Shown piece by piece: positions 1 to 9,124 of a stretch of 24,500 nucleotides of DNA. This stretch comes from Ettlia oleoabundans (taxonomy: Eukaryota > Chlorophyta > Chlorophyceae > Chlamydomonadales): NCBI GenBank assembly GCA_019693395.1, contig JAAMXP010001179.1, positions 64,320 to 88,819 of the forward strand. The letters run 5' to 3'. The notes beneath the pieces are model-generated. The model saw only the letters and a list, made by a program, of their open reading frames with translations. It made no database searches and had not been told where the DNA came from. How positions within the stretch are numbered: the first letter of the stretch is position 1; each line of letters starts with the position of its first letter. Position numbers and translations under genes: made by a program.

Positions 1-40
1 GGCGCGCGCGCGCGCGCGCACACGCGCGCGTGCGCAAGCG
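1..40. repeat. Alternating GC/CA tract at window edge
   Basis: The first 40 bases are almost pure alternating purine-pyrimidine sequence, (GC)n passing into CACGCG and GTGCGC. Such tracts are simple repeats and can adopt Z-DNA. It is cut by the window edge, so its full length is unknown. Confidence 0.7.
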
Positions 41-329
41 CCCCGGCGGCAGATCGGACAAGGTGAAACGCTGGACAAGGACAATGCAACGGTAATGGGA
101 GGTGGGTATGGTGGAAGGAGCTGCGGTCTTGCACATACAACAGAACATAATCGTTGCCAACGTGGGGACAGAGAGACGCATCAAATCACCCACCCGCATA
201 CACCCAACAAGAGAAACCAGCGGTCAGCTACCCAAGGCACCAACATCAGCTAGCACGTCCGCAAGCGCTCCAGGTGTGCAACACACAAAAAATAATTGCT
301 GTTGCGATGCCAGCTGACAGTGTAGGGCC
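41..329. other. 3' flank of the USP gene, no gene seen
   Basis: This stretch lies downstream of the stop codon of the minus-strand universal-stress gene and probably contains its 3' UTR. Short open frames exist on both strands but none shows a recognisable domain. I found no TGTAA poly(A) signal on the minus strand here. Confidence 0.4.
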
Positions 330-3184
330 CTACGCGCGTTGTTGCTGCTGCTTCTGCATGTGCTGGGGTTCAAGCACAACCAGGGACCTGTTGCAGAACT
401 TTGTTGCATGCATGGTGACGTGGCCCCACAGTAGCTCGCGCATCATCCCAGAGCCATGGTGGCACAGCACCACACAGCGTGCGTTGACCTCGGCTGCGAA
501 TCATATGGGAACAGTGGGGATGCGACATGAGGTGCAAACGTGAGAAAGGTCTTCAAAATATCAAGGAGTTGATGTAGAGGGGTGGCACATGGAGCCGCTA
601 GCTAGCATGCACAGCATGGCATTGCTGCTTTCTCATGGTCACTTGGGCCACCCTGCCTACTCACATGCCAAGTTGCAGATTTGTGCACCCGTCCCGCTCT
701 CGCCCTCAGGTTCCGCCATGCTCTCGTCGGGGACTGCGTGTGGGACAGGTAGCTGGGTGGGTGGACAGGCAGCTGGGTATGTGTGTTCCGCGAGCTTGCA
801 AACAATGCCACGTGGTCAACTGCGCAGCAAATATAGTTTGCCAATACAGCCCACTATGATATCTATTACAAAAATCCCGTGGCCAGGCGCAGAATCCACG
901 CAGCACCCCGCCCGGCCCAGCTTGAAAGTCCCCACCGTGCACACCTGATGTGCCCTGCACAATGTCACAAACAACGTTGACCGCAGGTGCCACTGCCGCC
1001 TTGCTGCCTTGTTGCCAGTTATACACTGATGACACCAGGCGCTTGCGTGCCTGGAAAGCAGCCTCCTCGTTCCCCAGCTGCTCAGCATGCATCACATACA
1101 CGTCATCGCCTGCATTACATTGCAGCAGGCATACAATGCAGCAGCAGGTTGGTCAATGCAGTGACGGATAATTGGAGAGCAGGTGGCCGGTAGAGCGGCA
1201 GAAACAACAGTCAGTTGACTGCACAGCCCCGCGGTTGCAGCAGTCCGAGGCAAGATGGAAACAGGCAGATTCCCACATACAGAACCAGAGGCAATCACAG
1301 TACCTGGCTTGGCCATCTTTTGCAGTGCCCACTCAAAAGCATCGTGCAGGCCTTCTAGGTTATCAGAAGCAGCGACCACAATTGTGTGCGCCGCTGGCAG
1401 CATGGCAGCCTGCAGCCAAGGGGAACAGCAAAGCAATGGAGGGCTCCAATGATGCTGATGGGAAGGGGTGGTGGAACAGAGGTTGCGACAGTAACAAACG
1501 GGCAATGTTTGCACAGAATGAATGTGCACAACACGCGCAATGGCTATGCACATCAAGGCGACGGCTTGCCTGCGGGTCCATTGTGGATGGCGGCAGCAGC
1601 AGGGCGGGCACCTTGCTGTGCTCAGCGGCCCACCTGCACAAAAGTTGAGGAGACATAGCACATGGAAGCTTGGTAGCAGTCTTACAAGGCCCTGGCCTCC
1701 TGTGCCACATGCTGCTTCCCAAAACAACTGCCCTTTATCTGCATTTGCGCCTTGGCTGCTGTGCAGTTTACTCTGCATGACAGTCTACCACGTGAATTTC
1801 CTCCTGTCGCATTCACATGTCCTTATTATAACAACCTGATGACAACTTGCACAGACGTAAACGTGCACCTTTGGGTGGGATTGCCACCATCAAAACCACG
1901 CACCTTGACACGCTTCCAAAGTCAGCCAGTACGCCCGCTCCGTGGCTGGCAATCAGCACCGCATCCACCCCAAGGTCTGCTGCCTTTGAGCACACAGCCT
2001 CTGCGATGCCGGCTGCCGAGCGCGGCACTTTGAGGCGAAGTAGCAGTTCTTTATGCTCAATGCCTGCATAGCCAATGGGGCAGAGCACGGAAAGGTAGCA
2101 GCCAGTAGGGAGAAGGTGTAGGTCAGAGCATGAGGGGCGGGGTGCGTAGCCATTGACAGTGGCAGCACATTGTCAACAACTGCAAGGGCAGGTGGAAGCA
2201 TTTAATTGGTCAATAAACCCGTCCCTAAACTAAAGCGGATACTCAGTCGAATGGACAAACCGCAGCCAATGGGGGATATTATGGCCCCAACTGGCTGGGT
2301 CGTTGCGATCGACTTCCCACCACTGCCTGATTGCGCACCCTTAAACTGCAGCAGCGGCACATAGCGGCCCTGCAGCATCGCACTAGCCTCATGTTCCATG
2401 CGATTCCAAAACTCCCTGGCGAATCTGCAAGTCAAGCATAGCAGCCAGGCGATCAAGCGGGTAGTGGGCGTGGCACCAGGCTGACAACGTCTTGGGAAGT
2501 GTGCAAGCAGCGCCTGCCAACAGCAGCGGCTGGTAGCAGCGGCGGCAGCACCAGCATGAGTGCACCTGCGATGAGGCAACTTGCTGCCATGACAAGGTAG
2601 GGATCTCACCGCTGCTCATCGCGGGCCAATGACCATTGGCTGGTCGCAGGGGAGGAGCCCACAGCGGTGGCAGAGGTGCGGGGGTCGGAAAGGCAGTGTG
2701 CGAGGTAGACTGTGTCGCCTGCAGTAAACTCATGCAAAAGGAGACAGGGGGTCGGTCCGTGACATTTAACAGACTTAAAGGGTTGAAACTGGCGTAGAAA
2801 TTGGCTGGAAACTTGCATAGGCAAGCTTACTGTCGAGATCCCACAACACAGCCCCGTCGTGCTTACCGCCCCGCTACAGGGCGCACCTTTGCTGAAAATG
2901 TTGTTGGCAGCCCACAACAGCGCCGTCTCGCAATCTGGCTTGCCATCCACAGCATACACAAACTTCCTGCCCGAGGGACTGAGCGGCTCAGCCATCCCTG
3001 CAGAACCGAGTGGCTTGTCCGCCGCGGCTTGTGCACCGCCTACCAACGGTGCAGCCCTCGCTTCCCGGCGCTGGGACCGCGGCGGCCGCACAGTGGAAGC
3101 CTGTATTTGGCGGCTCGGGTGTCTGATCACTGCTCGGAGCGCAGGGGGGACTGCAGAAGAGGTGTTCTGAGCCTGCGACTTCAT
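330..3184 (-). CDS. Tandem universal stress protein (two USP domains) with plastid-type leader
   Basis: Modelled as 8 exons: 3184-2887, 2718-2610, 2424-2339, 2063-1904, 1633-1570, 1409-1304, 1109-945, 493-330; about 383 residues. All junction phases agree. Residues 1-70 are rich in Ser, Arg, Ala and Pro and poor in acid, like a chloroplast transit peptide (inference). USP domain 1 (about 72-235) opens with GRKFVYAVDGKPDCETALLWA and holds ASHGAG...GSVSRWAAEHSKVPALLL, the nucleotide-loop and last-strand region. USP domain 2 (about 244-375) opens with AAHTIVVAASDNLEGLHDAF and ends CHHGSG...GHVT...CNRSLVVLEP, then a Gln-rich tail. The family G-2X-G-9X-G(S/T) ATP motif is only partly kept in both copies, so ATP binding is uncertain. 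USP proteins act in stress adaptation; the client is unknown. The start is the ATG at 3184; an in-frame TTG upstream is not needed. The exon 3 donor could instead end at 2321 (same phase). Confidence 0.82.
742..779. repeat. Two-copy 19-bp direct repeat in last USP intron
   Basis: The unit GGGACAGGTAGCTGGGTGG is followed directly by a near copy, GTGGACAGGCAGCTGGGTA. It sits inside the longest intron of the USP gene (494-944). It is a simple local duplication with no obvious function. Confidence 0.55.
1410..1569 (-). other. Probable GC-AG intron 5 of the USP gene
   Basis: Exon 5 ends ...DPQ with donor CAG|GCAAGC, and exon 6 begins after TTGGCTGCAG, both in phase 0. The GC donor otherwise matches the U1 consensus AG|GYAAGY. 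A weaker GT donor (GAT|GTGCAT), also in phase 0, lies shortly downstream, so this call is likely but not certain. Confidence 0.55.
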
Positions 3185-3481
3185 TTGGGGCCCGTTCTGC
3201 CCAAGACCCAAAGGTTGGGGGTGATTAATTAGCGGGAAGCCTACGAAACTCTGGTAGCTTTACCAAGAAGCGATCCCATCTGCATGAGAGCAGCAGGTTC
3301 GCCAGCTGGCACGCAGTTGCAAATCAGGCCAACAATCACACTCGTAGCAAGTATAGCTCGTGGTCGCAGAGCGCCGTCAAATTCATACATATCCCCGCAT
3401 TTGGCGCAGGGACTTACGGACGCCCGTCGCCACTAGTGCACCACTGGTTGTAGACTCCTTAGCGCCCCTCGAAGCGCACGG
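3185..3481. promoter_or_regulatory. Divergent intergenic region, USP and ClpS-like genes
   Basis: Only 297 bp separate the start codons of two divergently transcribed genes whose products both carry plastid-type leaders. It must therefore hold both 5' UTRs and promoters. I see no clear TATA box in a convincing position. Confidence 0.5.
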
Positions 3482-4187
3482 ATGGCCTGTGCCCCTGTAT
3501 CAGCGATTAAGTGCGCCCCCAGCGCGCTTACGTGTGGTGGGCCCCGCCGGCAGGCGAGGCTGCCGCAAGCAACACAGCGCCGAGCCGCACCACAGCGCAT
3601 GTGTGCCGAGCGTGGTGGCGGCGCAGTATTGGATCGCCCGGGCTTTGCCACCGTCGGTCCTGATGGCACCCCTTTGACTGACAGCGCCGGCAGCAGGTTG
3701 GACTCTAGTGGCGGGCGCGGCTTGGGCGGCGGTTCATGGCGGGTGCTGCTGCTGGACTCGGAGCGCCATGTGGAGGCGAGGGTTGTAGAGGCGATTGTTG
3801 TGGTTGTGGGAACCGACGAGTCGCATGCTCTCAACGTTTTCCACACGGTAAGCCACACTGGCATAGCAAACGACCAGCCATGTAACGTGCATCTCCTGTT
3901 TGTCCAATGATGGCTGGCGTGGTATGAACAGCCCGAGATCAAGACCTTGTGCCTGCAAGCCTCTCAAACTTGGTGTCCCTATTCTGCAGTATAGACATGT
4001 TTTGCACCAGATTGACTAAAGCTACAGAAGCTTATGGCATCCACGTTCCTGGTGTAAACTGCAGGCTCGTGCAATTGGCCAAGCAATTGTCACCTGCGCT
4101 CCAAAGGAGCACGCAGAACACTTTGCCCAGCAGCTTTGGTCTCGTGGCTGCAAGGTTACTTTGGAGCCTGACACCACCACCGTCTAA
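3482..4187 (+). CDS. ClpS-like N-degron adaptor, probably plastid-targeted
   Basis: Two exons, 3482-3847 and 4065-4187, with a GTAAGC donor and CTGCAG acceptor in phase 0; 162 residues. ClpS proteins deliver N-end-rule substrates to the Clp AAA+ protease. Residues 1-50 (MACAPVSAIKCAPSALTCGG...) look like a chloroplast transit peptide: Ser, Ala, Arg and Cys-rich and free of acids until about 43. A Gly/Ser-rich spacer follows. The ClpS fold runs from about 86 to 158: WRVLLLDSERH, VVEAIVVVVG, ESHALNVFHTARAIGQAIV, then HAEHFAQQLWSRGCKVTLEP. Against E. coli ClpS, which binds the N-degron with Asn34, Asp35 and His66, the His is kept (His121, FHTAR), but the Asn-Asp pair aligns with Asp-Ser. It may therefore differ in specificity. 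It is divergent from the USP gene and convergent with the F-box gene. Confidence 0.85.
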
Positions 4188-5046
4188 GCTTGCCAGCAAC
4201 CACAGCACCTTTTGGGCAGTGAAAACACCAGCAGGTGCACCCCTGGCCGCTGTGGTGTGGTTCATCATCGCAGGTGCAGCCACACATCTCGAGGCAGCAA
4301 ACAAACCTGGAATACTATTCAACCCTTCAGTCAGCCACCCAGTGGCGAGTGTGCCTGAAATAAACCCCTTTTGCGTTGGATTCCACCTTTCATTCAACCT
4401 CTGTTGAGCAATTACCGCTCGTCACATCCTGCACTTGCTCGACAACAGCAATTGGCCATTGCTACCCGCCTCTCATTGTGTTTGCAGCCTGGTTTAGTAG
4501 TCATATGAGTGTTATTCCTGTTGCCGCTGCTTGTGTTGAAAACCCCTTGAAACTATTTCATGCCTCACCTGCTTCCTGCTGCCCATCCCAGGTTGATGGC
4601 ATGCAGCCCTCACTGCACTTGCGTACTAGAATATGCGATTGATACATGCGTCTACTGGTACTAATAGTAAGGAAACCTGATACAAAGTGTGGCACACTGG
4701 ATAGTCAAGGCAGCTCTGCCGTCCAAATGTATGTGGCTCCTGAGGCCACATACAGCCTTCTACAGTCAAATAAAACGTCACAGGCACGGTTGATGCACAT
4801 ACACAGGTGCAGGCAGGCTCCTATGCCCAGGGGTTTGCAGATGAGCGACAACGTTTGTCAACTGCAGCGCCAGGTTGCCAGGAAACAGAAGATACGGGAG
4901 CCCCTGGCCACCTATGCCCCTGGTAGCAAAGTCCGATGTGAAGCGTGCTATACAGTGTCATCAACAGAGAGTAGATGTGCTGGCTACCAGATAGGCAGGT
5001 GCCTAGTATACGCCCGCAGATAGACAGGGATCCAATCTTGAGCGGC
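4188..5046. other. Convergent 3' flanks of ClpS-like and F-box genes
   Basis: This 859-bp stretch lies between two converging stop codons and should contain both 3' UTRs. No open frame here has a recognisable domain or splice-consistent extension. I found no TGTAA on either strand, so the cleavage sites cannot be placed. Confidence 0.45.
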
Positions 5047-8000
5047 CTAAAACATCACTTCTGGCACGCGCAGCCTAAAGCGGGCGCAGACAACATCAAA
5101 CTCCCGCCCCGGCTGCTGCAGGCTGCCTTCTACAAACTTAAAGCTGCCCTCCATGCTGCCTTCTTCCTCCTTCTGGTGTGTGCAGCTTTGATAGACAAAG
5201 TGGGGGGCACCTGCGGGCGCACCAAACAAGCCATGGATTGGATGTGTCTGCAATGCTCTCATTGTCCAAGAGGTGTGGGCAGCATGGCATGCGCGCGGGC
5301 CAAGGCTGGTTCCATTAGACGCGAAAGCACGACATCAGCAAAGCTAGGAAATGGCTACACAGTCGACAGATGGATTGTCAGGGAGGCAGTGTTGGAGAGC
5401 GGTGGCTCTGCATGATGCTGGGAGCAGCGCACCTGCTCGCAGCAGCGGGTACTGCCCTACCACTGCCTCCCCCTGCACTTCACTCTCCACCTGCCCGCTG
5501 GCATCACGGATTATCCAATGGCGGCTGCGCAGCTGCACACTGCTCAGCGGGGCGCCGCCAGCAGGGCCCGCCAGGCTTCCCTGCAGAGCCTGCTGCTCCT
5601 CTTCTGACAACAGCGCAAAGCGGACGCTGCAGCAGGTGCATGTCAGGTGGGGACACAGGAAAGCAGACTGAACTGCTTTGGCTGGACGCAAGCAAAGTGC
5701 AGGAACTGCCTCTTAGCCTAGTCACAGGCCTGCCTGCAAGCTGAGGGTTGAGTCCCAGCACATCCAGCAAATTACTAAGGCTGCCTGCTGCAAGTTCTGC
5801 ATATACGCATGAGAACTTTAGTGTTCAGTTGCTTGCCTATATGAGAAGAAGTAGCTTGGCTCAGCGTCACTAATCTGAGTGAGTTCCGGGACAAACAGAG
5901 GGCAGGCGTGCACTCGCACACCCTGCACACACAACAGCCCGGAGGCGCAAAGCAGGGTGCATTGACTGATGATGCAACAAATCAGCTGGCTGATCCGGCG
6001 ACAGCGTGGAGGCCTACTGCTGAACGTTTTGAACACGAGGTCAATCCTGAACAAGTCGTTTGCAACCTAACAAACACGCCCAACCTGCGCAGCCAGCACT
6101 GCCGGTCACAAGCCGGGCTGATTTTTTGCCGACAGGCATGCAAGCAGCCACCTGAGGTGCATCATTGCAGCCCACCTGAGTGATCGCCTCGGAGCGCCAT
6201 GGTGGCAGCTGAGGAAAGAGCGAGATACCTGTGCTCTCAGCATACTCCCCCTCCAGAGGTTCCACAGCAAAGCGCCCCGCAGCCAGAGCCGCAGCATACG
6301 CTTCAAACCAGCGCAACACGCCGTCGCAGGCACCTGCAGGAAGGCCCACAGTAGGGGCGGCGGTACACGTCACCCATGCACATATCAACGCCACTGCTAG
6401 CATGACTCCTTTCTCGGCACCTCATCAGCAAAACTCCAGACCTCAGGTTTCCTACTTGGCAGTGCTGCATCCTCAGGCGGTGGCCCTCCTGTGCAAACCA
6501 CCCCACCTGCTTCGGTGTCGCCTGGCACGGCCTGCAGGCAAGTGAACTTGTCGACAGTGGCAATCTTGACCAACCCATCATCACAATTGCAATAGACCAT
6601 CTTGTTGAAGCTGCAAGCAACACACCAACAGGTATGCGATGACCAGGCAGGCACAAAGCAAAAGATGGGCGTGCATCGAGGAAGCCGCCAATCACGGAGG
6701 CAGGGCTAGTGGAGCAGGGAGGCAATGGGTCACTGCATTTGCCGCTTCTCTGAAGCCAGCCCCGTGATCCAGAGACTGGCTGCCAGCTGATCTACAACCT
6801 GTTGCTCCACACAGGTGGGTAGAGAACAAAGGAAGTGCCGCATACAAACAGCACCTTGCTCACTTGTGGGAGGCGGCAAAGAGCACGCGACGGTCGTCGG
6901 CCTCAAACCCCAGCATTCCGTGTGCTGTGCGCGTCCAGCGCAGAAGGCGGCGCAGCGGCAGCATGCGGGTGGACACTAGGTGGTTGTAAAAGCTGTAGCC
7001 TGCACGCAATCATAGGCCAGGGCAGTTGGGGCAAGCAACGCGCGTCAGTTGTTGACATGGGTCACAGGTATAGTCGCACTGGAATGGAAGCTTGGAGATG
7101 CAGTACACCAACGGCACACGGTGACAACATGCAATTTGTGGTATATGCACGGAGAACATGCTGCTGGACCTGCATGTGCATGACGCCTAAGCCAGCCATC
7201 TGGCCGCTGTTGAGTGTGACGATGCGCGTGTGCATGCAGCATTCCCCTCACAGCAGTACTTGCAGGCGGCAGTCTCACCCCCAAATAGGCCATGGAAGAC
7301 TGAGTCGTGCATGGCGGTGCGCTGCTTGTCCACCTGGCGGTCAAATTCCAGCTCCTGACCGTCGTGCACACCTACAACAAATGACATAAGGCGGAGGTGC
7401 AAAAGATGCAGTCGTTGAAAGACAAGGGGGCGAGGGAGTCTGGTAAAGGACGCGCCGAGCGATAACAGGCGCTCAGTGTATGGATGCCCATGCCTTGACA
7501 GGAGGCAGTGACTGTCACAACCCCATGCAGCCACACCGTCGCCATCTTTCAAACACTCCCTGCCGCTCCTATGAACATAAAGAGCTGCTGCAGGTGCTCC
7601 GCTATGCGCTAAGGCAGGGGCTTACGATAGATCACACGCAGCGCGGGGCACATTTTGATGCCCAGCTCTCCCTCCACTGTATCCAGTGACGCCTCGCTGG
7701 CACCTGGCCTGCAGCAGCATGTCGGGGTTGGTGGCATCCGCTGGGGTGGTTGATGGCACTCACACACAACAGGCGGCGGAGCTGGGAGGCCTTTTGCTAT
7801 TGCTACAAAGCCTCACAAATATTGAATGGAATTGATAGTGTTTTGACCAATATCCAAAGTTGCAACTCAAGGCAATCAGGGCACAAGTACGCATTTCGAT
7901 ACAAGCGGTGAGGGGTCAAGTGGCAGCAGGCCACCCACCGCAGTGAGGTTGCCACCGAGGGGAAGTGGTGCTGGGTCCAGCCCTCTATCTGCCTCCATGC

Positions 8001-8415
8001 ACGCAGCGCTCTGCCAGCCAGGTGCCCGTATTTGCCAAAGGACTCCTGCCAGGCACCGTAAGCTGCTTTGTAGCTGGGTAGCGGGAGGCGGTCGGGTGAA
8101 GTGGCAGTGGTGAGCGCGAACTGTGCTTCACACAGCGCGCGCCACAGACCCTCCTCCTGTCCCACTGCTGTCCGCCAGCCACTGTGCGTGCAGGCTGCCG
8201 TAGCCAAGTCCACAGGCGCCAGGAAACTGCACCAGAATGAGGTGGCGAAGCAGCCACGCCACAGGTGGCGGTCGGCCGGCAGGCGGGATGGGGGCAGACC
8301 ACTTACAGCCCCCAAGGCTTTCGACAGCATTGGCAGCTTTAGCGGACCTGAAGATGTGGGAGAGGCATTCAGCTGTGAGGCTGTGGACGTGGTCGGCGAT
8401 CGCGTCCTGCTCCAT
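5047..8415 (-). CDS. SKIP16: F-box protein with SMI1/KNR4 (SUKH) and ApaG domains, SKIP16/FBXO3 type
   Basis: Ten exons: 8415-8348, 8226-7939, 7708-7626, 7371-7279, 6999-6864, 6610-6456, 6333-6176, 5922-5837, 5626-5433, 5210-5047; about 474 residues, close to plant SKIP16. Such proteins act as substrate receptors in SCF (Skp1-cullin-F-box) ubiquitin ligases. The F-box (about 10-55) reads LTAECLSHIFSFLAPVDLATA...SGWR...LWRALC. The SUKH region (about 85-270) shows LRAWRQIEGWTQHHFPSVAT, YRVHDGQEL and GLFGGYSFYNHLV. ApaG (about 328-470) shows SVQLRSRHWIIRDASGQVES, VVGQYPLLRAG, FVYQSCT and GSMEGSFKFVEG. The ATG at 8415 was chosen because plant homologues begin just before the F-box. Intron 8 is GC-AG. 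The exon 1 donor is a weak GTCCGC. The exon 6 donor could instead be at 6507 (same phase), removing 17 residues. The target substrate is unknown. Confidence 0.9.
5627..5836 (-). other. GC-AG intron 8 of the F-box gene
   Basis: Exon 8 ends FFSY plus AG, with donor ATATAG|GCAAGC. Exon 9 starts after CTGCTGCAG and continues as (S)VRFALLSEE. The joined FSYSVRFALL matches the first ApaG strand of plant SKIP16 proteins. No usable GT donor lies near the homology boundary, so the GC donor is well supported. Confidence 0.75.
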
Positions 8416-9124
8416 CTGCCCGATGCTCTCGTGTTCCAGCGCAAGCAAGCTTTGGCATCCACAAACGGGCGATGTACATCGCGTAGCCCTGGTCCTTTGC
8501 TTGACTCGTTGACGTCCAACACTCCTGCCAGCTGGGCGGCAAGCCCCTGGGGCAAAGCAGCCTGCTCATCGTGGAGACCTTTCCTACATGCCGTTTAAGT
8601 TTGTGTTGCATCATCTTTGCACCTTGCAATCCTGGCAATCTCCTTCTGTTTGCCCAGAGCCACAACATTTTGCGTCCCTCCAGGTGAGTCAGGCACGCAG
8701 GCGAGCATGATTACAGGCCTTCGTGCGTGAAGGCCGCCAAAGACGGGCCATGCAACAACAAACGGGAAGGAACCCCTGCGCCTGGATCCAAACATCAGCA
8801 CGACATGGTGGCGGGGAGCGGCGCCAACACAGTATGGGGATTGCTTGAAGCTCCCAGATGCAAATAATGCGAACAAGCAACTGACTGGGTAACAAACAAG
8901 TAGGCAGAAGAGAGCCACAAAGGCTCCCCCCATGCCTGCAGTTGTGGTCGATTGGTGAAGTTTCGAGCCTAGTGCTCAACGTAGCCATCTCAGACCCTCC
9001 ATCGAGCTTCAAAGCCACACTGCCCCGCACTTCGGCAGTGCTTCCAAGCAGCAGCAGCTCAAAGCAGCTGACTGGCTGGTCGACAGCTTGGGCTCGGTCC
9101 GGCTGCACCGCAGCTGCCAGTAGC
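8416..9124. other. Tandem intergenic: RRM-gene 3' UTR and F-box promoter
   Basis: Both flanking genes run on the minus strand. The part next to 9124 is the likely 3' UTR of the RNA-binding gene, ending near the poly(A) signal at 8711-8715. The remaining 300 bp before 8415 should hold the promoter and 5' UTR of the F-box gene. No domain-bearing frame was seen. Confidence 0.5.
8711..8715 (-). terminator. Candidate UGUAA poly(A) signal of the RRM gene
   Basis: TTACA on the plus strand reads TGTAA on the minus strand, 410 bases after the stop codon of the RRM gene. UGUAA is the usual green-algal poly(A) signal. A 5-mer can occur by chance. Confidence 0.4.

Noticed and set aside
1092..1778. 228-codon minus-strand frame inside the USP gene
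   Set aside because: It covers USP exon 6 only in part and reads through introns; the spliced model explains the domain better.
3185..3211. Upstream extension of the USP protein to a TTG at 3211
   Set aside because: A non-ATG start is not needed; the ATG at 3184 gives a good transit-like leader.
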